Below are positions 1 to 6,337 of a DNA stretch of 8,709 bases, piece after piece. The notes below the pieces were generated by a model that had not been told where the DNA came from, searched no databases, and saw only the letters and a program-made list of their open reading frames with translations. Numbering within the stretch: the first letter of the stretch is position 1; every line of letters begins with the position of its first letter. The stretch is taken from assembly GCA_947628105.1 (NCBI GenBank), contig CANQYN010000044.1, forward strand, positions 1 to 8,709, given 5' to 3'. Both the position numbers and the translations under genes were made by a program. The DNA comes from an uncultured Bacilli bacterium (GTDB lineage Bacteria; Bacillota_I; Bacilli_A; RF39; UBA660).

Positions 1-52
1 TATTTTCTATCTCATAATCATATTTTGCTTTACGATTATTAATTTCAATCAT
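1..52 (-). CDS. smpB: SsrA-binding protein SmpB, N-terminal fragment
   Basis: Partial gene running off the left edge. An ATG at 52-50 opens 17 codons reading MIEINNRKAKYDYEIEN, which matches the conserved SmpB amino-terminus (NRKA-x-x-DY-x-I-E just before the usual TYEAGI stretch, which would lie outside the window). SmpB binds tmRNA and delivers it to stalled ribosomes in trans-translation. An AGGTGAT Shine-Dalgarno-like sequence sits a few bases upstream, and the start is 8 nt past the capA stop, so the gene is probably co-transcribed with rnr and capA. The ATG at 57-55 is ruled out because it meets TGA after one codon. The family's usual order is rnr then smpB, which supports the call although only 17 residues are visible. 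Confidence 0.8.
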   Translation of the reverse strand, partial: MIEINNRKAKYDYEIEN

Positions 53-60
53 ATCATCAC

Positions 61-1260
61 CTACTTTATAAATCCTGTTTGAATTCTAGAATCTTTGGTT
101 TTATTTATTATTTCGCTATATTCTTTATATATTGCTTGATAATCAGATAAAAGATCACGATTTAATTTAGAAAATGGAATAACCTTAAATTGACGATACC
201 CTTTATGATAGGTCCATAATAAATCTCCCTTTACATCTTCTATTGTTATTACTTTTTCTTCTCCCTTTTCTTTTTTATGAATTTTAAAAGCCGCAATCAT
301 TCCTACACGTTTATTATTTCCATCTTGAGCAGAAATAAAATTTCCTAAAGAATAAATAACTAATGTGTTATTGACAAATTCAATTGGTTGAATCACATGA
401 GGGTGATGCCCTATAATCACATCGACTCCTAAAGAAGACAAATAAGATGCTATTTTTCTTTGTTCTTCCGTTGGAACATTTGTATATTCTGTTCCCCAAT
501 GCATAGAAACGATAAGAACATCCACTTTATCTCTTACCTTTTCAATATCTTGTTTTACTTTTTCTTGATTGTAAACATTGATTAAATAATCTTTTCCTTC
601 TGGAACAGGAATTCCATTAGTAGATACCGTATATCCTAAAAGCGAATAAGTAATTCCATTTTGATTTTTAATCACTACATTGTCTCTTTCCTGAGGAGAA
701 GAATAACTTCCTACTGCATATACATTTTGCTTATTCCAGAAGTTTCTAGAATAAAGAATTGCTTTTTCTCCTTTATCTAACGTATGATTCGTAGCCAAAT
801 TAACTAAATTGAATCCTGTATTTATCATATCAAGTCCAATTTCATCAGGAGAATTAAATCGAGGATAACTAGAAACACCTAGTTGTTTCCCTCCGATAAT
901 CGTTTCTTGATTATAAAATTTTAGATCATAATCTTTTATCACTTCTTTTATATAAGGAAACATTTTAGAAAAAGAATACGTAGCATATCCATCAGATCCT
1001 TTTTTCCCTGTATTAGCATCATTATAAACACCATCATGAATTAAAGCATCACCAACGGCAATCAAAGAAAATTCTTGATTTATTTCTTTTGGTTCTTGTG
1101 GTTTTTCTTCTTTTCTCTTTTCTTTTGTTTCGTGAGGTTGTAACATAATTACGAAAAAAGTACTTAATGTAATTAGCAAAAGAAGAAAAATTAAGACAAC
1201 AAATAGTCTTTTTTTTCGCTGTTTTTTCCTTTCTAAGCGACTATGATATTCTTTTTTCAT
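61..1260 (-). CDS. CapA-family (PGA_cap) metallophosphatase-like protein, membrane-anchored
   Basis: A 399-residue protein of the CapA/PGA_cap family, a calcineurin-like metallophosphatase fold named after the Bacillus poly-gamma-glutamate capsule protein. Residues 1-17 are strongly basic, about 18-40 form one hydrophobic segment, and 41-62 are a charged K/E/P-rich linker, so the catalytic domain is probably outside the cell on a single N-terminal anchor. Metal-ligand-type motifs in order: AVGDALIH (D71, H75), NQE 117-119, ATNH (N158, H159), MHWG (H254), GHHPH 284-288 and YSLGNF about 303-308. No capB/capC-type poly-glutamate genes are nearby, so capsule synthesis cannot be claimed; many family members in gut Bacillota have no known substrate. 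The gene starts 9 nt after rnr with a good AGAGG ribosome site and lies 8 nt before smpB. The family is certain, the function is not. Confidence 0.9.
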   Translation of the reverse strand: MKKEYHSRLERKKQRKKRLFVVLIFLLLLITLSTFFVIMLQPHETKEKRKEEKPQEPKEINQEFSLIAVGDALIHDGVYNDANTGKKGSDGYATYSFSKMFPYIKEVIKDYDLKFYNQETIIGGKQLGVSSYPRFNSPDEIGLDMINTGFNLVNLATNHTLDKGEKAILYSRNFWNKQNVYAVGSYSSPQERDNVVIKNQNGITYSLLGYTVSTNGIPVPEGKDYLINVYNQEKVKQDIEKVRDKVDVLIVSMHWGTEYTNVPTEEQRKIASYLSSLGVDVIIGHHPHVIQPIEFVNNTLVIYSLGNFISAQDGNNKRVGMIAAFKIHKKEKGEEKVITIEDVKGDLLWTYHKGYRQFKVIPFSKLNRDLLSDYQAIYKEYSEIINKTKDSRIQTGFIK

Positions 1261-1269
1261 AAATTCCTC

Positions 1270-3405
1270 TTACTTTCCATATAACTTTCTATTTTCTTCT
1301 GTATTTAAGACAAAATCAATTTGTTTTTCTTCTTTTTTGGCAGAAATAACAATAATTTCTACGTTATCTCCTAAACGATATCCTCTTACATTTTTCTTCC
1401 CTCTTAATGTTTGAGATTCTTCATCATATATATAATGATCATCAGTTAATGTATTGATAGAAACTAAACCTTCAATTAAATTAGGAAGTTCTACATAAAA
1501 TCCATATTTTGTAACAGTATTAATCATTCCTTTATGAATTTCTCCAATATGATCTTCCATATATTCAGCCATTTTCATATCTGTCACTTCTCTTTCACAT
1601 TCGACAGAATCTCTTTCTTTTTCAGATGAGTGTTCAGCAATCACAGGAAGTTCATGAGAAAGATAGTCAATATTGTCTTTTGATAAATGACATAGATATA
1701 AATACTCACGAAGTAGGCGATGAACAGTCGTATCAGGAAATCTTCGAATCGGCGAAGTAAAATGAGTGTAACAAGAACTTGCTAGTCCAAAATGTCCTAT
1801 ATTTTTATCATCATATACTGCTTTTTGCATACAACGTAATAATAATTTTGATAAAATATGATATTCTTTCTTATCTTGTAAACTTTCCAATAACTTTTGC
1901 ATTTCTTTTGGTGTAGCATTTCTTATTTTTCCCTCTATTTTATATCCTAATGTAGCGATAAAATGTAAAAAAATATCTATTTTTTCTTTACTTGGTTCTC
2001 CATGAACACGATAAATAAAAGGTAAATCCATATTATAGATACAACTTGCGACAGTTTCATTAGCAGCAATCATAAAATCTTCGATCAATTTTTCTCCTGT
2101 TCCTCGTTCTCTTAAAACGACATCGATTGCTTTTCCCTCTTCATCGACAAGAATGGTTGGTTCATCGATATCAAAGTCAATATAACCTTTTTCTATTTTA
2201 TGTTTTCTTAATATAGACGCTAGTTCTTTCATCATATATAAATCGTCCTGAAATGCTTCATATCCTGGGCAAACTTTATTTTGTTCCAAAAGTTGATTTA
2301 CTGCTTGATATGTCATCTTCTTTTTAGAACGTATAACACTTTCAAAAATTTCGAAATGAACAATTTCTCCTGTCGGATCAATTTCCATGACACATGATTG
2401 GGTAAGACGATCTTCTCCTTCATTTAAAGAACATATTCCATTCGATAATTGGTGAGGTAACATCGGGATAACACGGTCTGCTAAGTAGACACTAGTCCCT
2501 CTTTTTAAAGCCTCTTCGTAAAGAGCAGAACCTACTTTTACATAATAACTGACATCCGCAATATGAACTCCTAATTCATAATTTCCATTGGTCATTTTTT
2601 TAATCGAAATGGCATCATCAATATCTTTTGTTTTTTCATCATCAATGGTAAATATTGTCTCTTCTCTTAAATCTCGACCATTATGATTTAACCGATTTAT
2701 AATTTCTTCTTCACTGACAGAATCAGGAATATTTTGAAGTTCATCAATTACTTCCTGAGGAAATTCTTCTTCAATTCCATGCTTATAAGCAATCGTTGTA
2801 ATATCAATTCCTGGATCATCTTTATGACCAATAATTTTTACGATTTTTCCATAATATTCATTATTTTTTATTTTACGATGTAATTTTACCAATACTTTAT
2901 GGCCATCAACTAAGCCATGACGATCTTCTTTCGCAAGAAATATCTTTAAATTAAAAGAAGCATCATCTAATTGAACGATTCCATCTTTTCCCTTTTGATA
3001 ATATTCTCCCACAAATTGTTGTTGCTTTCTTTCTACTACCCGAACAATTCTTCCTTCCAATCCTTTTTCTGTATGTTTAGTAATTTCAGCAATGACCACA
3101 TCTCCAGAAATAGCGTCATTAAAATTTTCATAACTGATAAATATATCTTCCTCATTTTCTACATCGACAAAGGCATATCCACCTTTCTTTCCAATTAAAA
3201 TACCTTTTCTTAAATTACTGTTTTCAAATAACATATATTTATCTTTGTTTGTACGATATACCTCTAACGATTCTTCTAATTCATTTAATTCTTTAATTAA
3301 TTGCTTAAATTTTTCTAACTCTTCTGCGTTCAATAATCTCGCTAAAGTATGAATATCTAAAGCCCCGTTTTCCTTTTTTAATATTTCTAATATCTGTTCC
3401 TTCAT
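1270..3405 (-). CDS. rnr: Ribonuclease R (RNB-family 3'-5' exoribonuclease)
   Basis: A 711-residue RNase R, which degrades structured RNA processively from the 3' end and takes part in rRNA turnover and tmRNA-linked quality control in the cytoplasm. An N-terminal helical region (about 1-60) is followed by cold-shock/OB domains (about 65-195, with the GKKGGYAFV stretch at 72-80). The RNB catalytic domain starts near 245, with the metal-binding aspartates in the pattern TID-x5-D-x-DD (D255, D261, D263, D264) and the YTHFTSPIRRFPDTTVHR region at 546-563. A C-terminal S1 domain lies at about 621-700 (GMINTVTKYGFYVEL). The protein stops just after S1, without the long Lys-rich tail of E. coli or B. 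subtilis RNase R. The ATG at 3405 has an AGGTGA ribosome site at 3409-3414. It is first in a unit with capA and smpB, and probably has its own promoter because a terminator closes spo0A just upstream. Confidence 0.97.
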   Translation of the reverse strand: MKEQILEILKKENGALDIHTLARLLNAEELEKFKQLIKELNELEESLEVYRTNKDKYMLFENSNLRKGILIGKKGGYAFVDVENEEDIFISYENFNDAISGDVVIAEITKHTEKGLEGRIVRVVERKQQQFVGEYYQKGKDGIVQLDDASFNLKIFLAKEDRHGLVDGHKVLVKLHRKIKNNEYYGKIVKIIGHKDDPGIDITTIAYKHGIEEEFPQEVIDELQNIPDSVSEEEIINRLNHNGRDLREETIFTIDDEKTKDIDDAISIKKMTNGNYELGVHIADVSYYVKVGSALYEEALKRGTSVYLADRVIPMLPHQLSNGICSLNEGEDRLTQSCVMEIDPTGEIVHFEIFESVIRSKKKMTYQAVNQLLEQNKVCPGYEAFQDDLYMMKELASILRKHKIEKGYIDFDIDEPTILVDEEGKAIDVVLRERGTGEKLIEDFMIAANETVASCIYNMDLPFIYRVHGEPSKEKIDIFLHFIATLGYKIEGKIRNATPKEMQKLLESLQDKKEYHILSKLLLRCMQKAVYDDKNIGHFGLASSCYTHFTSPIRRFPDTTVHRLLREYLYLCHLSKDNIDYLSHELPVIAEHSSEKERDSVECEREVTDMKMAEYMEDHIGEIHKGMINTVTKYGFYVELPNLIEGLVSINTLTDDHYIYDEESQTLRGKKNVRGYRLGDNVEIIVISAKKEEKQIDFVLNTEENRKLYGK

Positions 3406-3408
3406 AAT

Positions 3409-3414
3409 TCACCT
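3409..3414 (-). promoter_or_regulatory. Ribosome binding site of rnr
   Basis: AGGTGA read on the minus strand, 3 nt before the rnr ATG at 3405. The same AGGTGA(T) core precedes smpB. The spacing is short but the match is good, and no better start lies nearby. Confidence 0.6.
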
Positions 3415-3476
3415 AACTTTTTTCTAAAATATTTTTCTTGTCTTGTCAAAATAATCTCATATTATCTTCTATTGTT

Positions 3477-3505
3477 ATTGTATCATAAATAATACATAAA
3501 AACAA
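3477..3505 (-). promoter_or_regulatory. Candidate sigmaA promoter of the rnr-capA-smpB unit
   Basis: Minus strand: -35 TTGTTT (3505-3500), 17-nt spacer, -10 TACAAT (3482-3477), with TG one base upstream of the -10 giving an extended -10 (TGATACAAT). It lies directly after the spo0A terminator and would give a leader of about 65 nt. A second candidate closer to the gene is TTGACA (3449-3444), 17 nt, TAGAAA (3426-3421): a perfect -35 with a weaker -10. Either or both could be used; sequence alone does not decide. Confidence 0.5.
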
Positions 3506-3531
3506 AAAAACAATGCTATAAGGCCATTGTT
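3498..3531 (-). terminator. Intrinsic terminator of spo0A, starting inside the coding sequence
   Basis: On the minus strand the arms AACAATG (3531-3525) and CATTGTT (3515-3509) form a 7-bp stem with a 9-nt loop, followed by a run of T broken by one G. The upstream arm lies in the codons for Glu-Thr-Met near the end of spo0A, and the TAG stop (3518-3516) lies in the loop. It separates spo0A from the rnr unit; the stem is short and AT-rich, so read-through is possible. Confidence 0.8.
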
Positions 3532-4280
3532 TCTAATTTTAATTTATCTGCAATAGTAACAATAAATTCACTGTTAGTAGGTTTTGCTTTATCGATATCG
3601 ACGCTATGTCCAAATATCTCTTCCATCAAATCCCAACTTCCCCGATTCCAGCTTACTTCAATCGCATGGCGAATCGCTCTTTCTACTCGAGATACCGTCG
3701 TATCAAATTTTTCAGCTAGTTCAGGATACAGTTCTTTTGTAATTCCACCTACTACTTCAGGGCGTTCATAAATAATACTAATTCCTTCTCGAATATATTG
3801 ATATCCTTTTATATGAGAAGGAATCCCTAATTCATGTAAAATTTTAGTAATAGACATTTGAATATTATTATATTTAATGTTAATATTTTTTCCTTTTTCT
3901 TCTTCATAATTAGCCACTTCGATAATTTTACTTTCTAAATCAGTCATATCAAATGGTTTTAAAATAAAATAACTAGCAATACTTTCTGATATTTGAGTAA
4001 TAACTTTAGGATCATTATAACTAGTTACAACAATAACATCTTTTTTTATATCACGTTTTTCCATTTCTTTTAAAACATATTGTCCATCTTTTCTAGGCAT
4101 AATCAAATCAAGTAAAATAATATCATAATCATTTTGTCTTTCTTCAATTAGCTTAATTCCTTCTTCTCCATCATTGGCACACAACTCAATACTTACTTCA
4201 TTACTACTTTTAAAATACTCACGAACCATATCGATAAGACTTTGGTTGTCATCTATCATTAGTACTTTAATCGTTTTCAT
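3516..4280 (-). CDS. spo0A: Sporulation master response regulator Spo0A
   Basis: A 254-residue Spo0A, the phosphorelay-activated transcription factor that commits cells to endospore formation. The receiver domain (about 4-122) has the acidic pair D10-D11, the phosphoacceptor D58 in LLDLIMP, T86 and K108 in the ILKPFDM stretch that is near-diagnostic for Spo0A. A charged linker (about 124-134) leads to the DNA-binding effector domain (about 140-254) with the family signatures RPEVVGGITKELYP, the recognition helix SRVERAIRHAIE (197-208) and the KAKPTNSEF block. Length is close to B. subtilis Spo0A (about 267). No key residue is missing, so it should be functional. Two purine-rich sites (GAAAGGA and AAAGGA) precede the ATG. 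The common neighbour spoIVB is absent; tpiA lies 85 nt upstream and rnr downstream. A near-consensus -10 and two 0A-box-like sites upstream suggest its own, possibly autoregulated, promoter. Confidence 0.97.
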   Translation of the reverse strand: MKTIKVLMIDDNQSLIDMVREYFKSSNEVSIELCANDGEEGIKLIEERQNDYDIILLDLIMPRKDGQYVLKEMEKRDIKKDVIVVTSYNDPKVITQISESIASYFILKPFDMTDLESKIIEVANYEEEKGKNINIKYNNIQMSITKILHELGIPSHIKGYQYIREGISIIYERPEVVGGITKELYPELAEKFDTTVSRVERAIRHAIEVSWNRGSWDLMEEIFGHSVDIDKAKPTNSEFIVTIADKLKLETMAL

Positions 4281-4297
4281 TTTCCTTTTTCCTTTCT

Positions 4298-4311
4298 AAG
4301 TAGTACTGCTT
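4298..4311. repeat. Imperfect palindrome in the spo0A leader
   Basis: AAGTAGTACTGCTT is a 14-bp inverted repeat around AGTACT with one mismatched pair. It lies just downstream of the expected transcription start of spo0A (based on the -10 at 4324-4329) and upstream of the ribosome site. It could be an operator half-site pair or a chance symmetry; there is no loop, so it is unlikely to be an RNA hairpin. Confidence 0.35.
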
Positions 4312-4323
4312 GTTCTGTTTATT

Positions 4324-4352
4324 ATTATACTAAATATAAAGTCGAAATGCTA
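4324..4352 (-). promoter_or_regulatory. Candidate sigmaA-type promoter of spo0A
   Basis: A perfect TATAAT (4329-4324, minus strand) lies 43 nt before the spo0A ATG. The hexamer 17 nt upstream is TAGCAT (4352-4347), a poor -35, so the promoter may need an activator or be weak. I did not find a convincing sigmaH pair, although B. subtilis spo0A has both vegetative and sigmaH promoters. It lets spo0A be expressed independently of the pgk-tpiA unit. Confidence 0.6.
4340..4346 (+). promoter_or_regulatory. 0A-box-like site (promoter-proximal)
   Basis: AGTCGAA matches the Spo0A~P binding consensus TGTCGAA at six of seven positions. It sits in the spacer of the candidate spo0A promoter, directly next to the -35 position, where a bound regulator would contact polymerase. 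Confidence 0.4.
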
Positions 4353-4357
4353 GTATG

Positions 4358-4373
4358 AAAATTAGCTAATTTT
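4358..4373. repeat. Perfect 16-bp palindrome at the tpiA stop codon
   Basis: AAAATTAGCTAATTTT is fully self-complementary and includes the tpiA stop codon (TAG at 4368-4366). Folded as RNA it would need a loop taken from its own centre and lacks a following U-run, so it is a poor terminator. A protein-binding operator upstream of spo0A is an alternative. Its right edge overlaps the distal 0A-like site. Confidence 0.4.
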
Positions 4374-5088
4374 GTCGATTATTAATAATTTGGATAATTT
4401 TTTCAAAAGTTTCTGGTTCCGTTGATGCACCTCCGATTAAAAAACCAGAAATTTCTTCAATTTTATTTAATTCCTCTACGTTTTCTACATTGACAGATCC
4501 CCCATAAATAACACGGGCATTTTCATATCCTAACAAATCTTTACAAACTTTTTTGATAAGTAATACTTTATCTTTAATTTCATCGTTCGTTGGTAATTTG
4601 TTTGTTCCGATTGCCCAAACTGGTTCGTATGCGATTGCGACATTACGAATGTTTTCGATTCCGCGTAAGGCAGTATACACCTGACGCTTGATTACTTCAT
4701 CGGCTCTTCCGTTTTCTTTTTCTTCTTCTGATTCTCCAACACAAAGTAAAACACCTAAATTATGTTCTACCGCATCTTTTACTTTTTTATTGATTGTTTC
4801 ATTGCTTTCATCTAAATAATATCTTCTTTCACTATGACCGATAATAACATATTTAATTCCCATACTAACGGCTTGACGAGAAGTAATTTCACCCGTACAA
4901 ATAGTTCCATCATAAAAAATATTTTGAAGTCCTAATTTTACCTTAGTATCCATAAAATAATTTAAATAAATACTAGATGGACACAATACTACATTGTTAT
5001 ATTCTCCTTTAAATGTTTCTACATAATGTAGAGCGTCTTCTTTTAACATGTCTACTTTCATGTTCCCGACAATAATTCTTTCTTCCAT
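4366..5088 (-). CDS. tpiA: Triosephosphate isomerase
   Basis: A 240-residue triosephosphate isomerase, interconverting dihydroxyacetone phosphate and glyceraldehyde 3-phosphate in glycolysis in the cytosol. The active-site residues are in place: N9 and K11 (the NxK motif), H85 in IIGHSERRYY, catalytic E155 in AYEPVWAIGT with the mobile loop 6 (about 156-166), and the phosphate-binding GGS (196-198) and GGAS (219-222). Two things differ from typical bacterial enzymes: the protein is about 10 residues shorter than the usual 250, and the NWK motif reads NMK. The start has a clear AGAGGG ribosome site in a 13-nt gap after the glycosyltransferase gene. It is last in the pgk-led unit and follows two apparent lipid-glycan genes rather than standing next to pgk. 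All catalytic residues are present, so activity is expected. Confidence 0.97.
   Translation of the reverse strand: MEERIIVGNMKVDMLKEDALHYVETFKGEYNNVVLCPSSIYLNYFMDTKVKLGLQNIFYDGTICTGEITSRQAVSMGIKYVIIGHSERRYYLDESNETINKKVKDAVEHNLGVLLCVGESEEEKENGRADEVIKRQVYTALRGIENIRNVAIAYEPVWAIGTNKLPTNDEIKDKVLLIKKVCKDLLGYENARVIYGGSVNVENVEELNKIEEISGFLIGGASTEPETFEKIIQIINNRQN
4371..4379 (+). promoter_or_regulatory. 0A-box-like site (distal)
   Basis: TTTGTCGAT matches the longer 0A-box consensus TTTGTCGAA at eight of nine positions. It overlaps the end of tpiA and has the same orientation as the proximal site. The TGTCGAT core starts 33 nt from that site's start, close to three DNA turns, which would suit two dimers on the same face. 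Confidence 0.4.
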
Positions 5089-5101
5089 AAATATCCCTCT
5101 C

Positions 5102-6337
5102 TTATTCTTTTCGTAAACCTGATTTTATCCTATTTATTAGTTTATCATACCATGGCTTATTTTGTCTACATTCGTCTAGACAACTATTGTAAACTTTTAA
5201 TATTTGTGTCGCAAATTTTTTTAACGTTCTCTGTTCAGCGGTTTTTCTCGCCTCAATCGCTAATTTTTCTAACGTTTTTTTATCTTTCATCAATTGCGTA
5301 ACAATTTTAACATATTCTTCTTGAGTTTCAAACATATATCCGTTTTTTCCAGATACTACAGTTTCTTTAAAAGCATCATCTATAATACAAACAACAGGTT
5401 TTGAAGCTGCCATCGCTTCTAAAATTGTCAATCCTTGTGTCTCCGTTTTAGAAGCACTAACAAATATATTGGCAACTTGATAATACTTAGGAATTTCTTC
5501 CCATGGAATAGCATTTGTAAAAATAACTGATTTATCGATTTTTAACTTTTTACTATATTCAATAAAATGTTCATAATCTGGGCCACTTCCCACGATTACA
5601 AGTTTACATTTTTTATTATGTTTTAATATCTTACTTTGTGATTCTAATAAAAATTCTACATTTTTTTCTTTCGCTAGGCGTCCTACAAATAAAATGACAA
5701 AATCGTCTTTTCTAATTCCTAGTTCTCGTTTTGTTTTCATTACTTCTTCTTGACTAAACTTTTCTTGAAAAAAACGATCTAATTCCATTCCGGTAGGAAT
5801 AATTTCTATCTCTTTTTCTACTTTATATTTTTCTTTAAATAATTGATATGTTTTTTTACTTGGTACAATCAATTTTTTAGCAGTTTTATCACAATAAAAC
5901 ATCGTTAAATATTCCACTATCTTTTTACTAGAACGATTAAAATGTCCTTTTGTAATATAATGAACATAATCTTCATACATCGTATGATAAGTGTGAACAA
6001 GAGGAATATCATATTGCTTGGCAATAATTCGAGCAAATGTTCCAACTCCAAATTCTGTATGAGAATGAATGATATCTAAATTCCAATTTTTAATGATACT
6101 TAGTGCTTTTAAAGGATAAATTCCAGTAAGTCGATAGTCATATATTCCAATGGGAATTCCAGGAATTCGAACTATTCGAGTATTATCTTCATATTTATAA
6201 GCAATATCTTCTGAATTAACAGTAACGATAAATACTTCATGTCCAGCTTGTTTTAAAGCCTTTTCTAACATGATAATACTAGTAGTAACCCCATTAATAA
6301 AAGGAGTATAAGTATCTGTAAATAAACCTATTCGCAT
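5102..6337 (-). CDS. GT4-family glycosyltransferase, probable diacylglycerol glucosyltransferase
   Basis: A 411-residue GT-B fold glycosyltransferase of family GT4. The N-terminal acceptor domain begins MRIGLFTDTYTPFINGVTTSI and carries HSHTEFG (91-97) and HTYHTMYEDYVHY (115-127). These closely resemble the 1,2-diacylglycerol 3-alpha-glucosyltransferases of streptococci (CpoA/LafA type) and Acholeplasma (alMGS), which make monoglucosyl-diacylglycerol on the inner membrane face. The C-terminal nucleotide-sugar domain has VGRLAKEKN (218-226, with K224), GSGPD about 250-254 and the E-x7-E motif (E299, E307) in ETQGLTILE. The tail after about 395 is basic, as expected for a membrane-surface enzyme. 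The family is certain; the lipid acceptor is inferred from remembered similarity, and another sugar acceptor is possible. It overlaps the upstream membrane-protein gene by 10 nt, implying coupled translation and a joint role. A GAAAGAAG-like ribosome site precedes the ATG. Confidence 0.88.
   Translation of the reverse strand: MRIGLFTDTYTPFINGVTTSIIMLEKALKQAGHEVFIVTVNSEDIAYKYEDNTRIVRIPGIPIGIYDYRLTGIYPLKALSIIKNWNLDIIHSHTEFGVGTFARIIAKQYDIPLVHTYHTMYEDYVHYITKGHFNRSSKKIVEYLTMFYCDKTAKKLIVPSKKTYQLFKEKYKVEKEIEIIPTGMELDRFFQEKFSQEEVMKTKRELGIRKDDFVILFVGRLAKEKNVEFLLESQSKILKHNKKCKLVIVGSGPDYEHFIEYSKKLKIDKSVIFTNAIPWEEIPKYYQVANIFVSASKTETQGLTILEAMAASKPVVCIIDDAFKETVVSGKNGYMFETQEEYVKIVTQLMKDKKTLEKLAIEARKTAEQRTLKKFATQILKVYNSCLDECRQNKPWYDKLINRIKSGLRKE

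Noticed and set aside
61..1260. Calling the CapA-family gene a capsule poly-gamma-glutamate synthesis gene
   Set aside because: No capB, capC or capsule depolymerase gene is present; the family is broad and the substrate is not shown by the sequence.
2971..3198. Plus-strand open frame of 75 codons
   Set aside because: It lies wholly antisense to rnr, which is certain, and has a low-complexity F/S/I-rich product typical of the complement of AT-rich genes.
4358..4373. Palindrome at the tpiA stop as an intrinsic terminator for the pgk operon
   Set aside because: It has no loop outside its own symmetry and no following U-run, so stable termination is unlikely; transcripts may read into spo0A.
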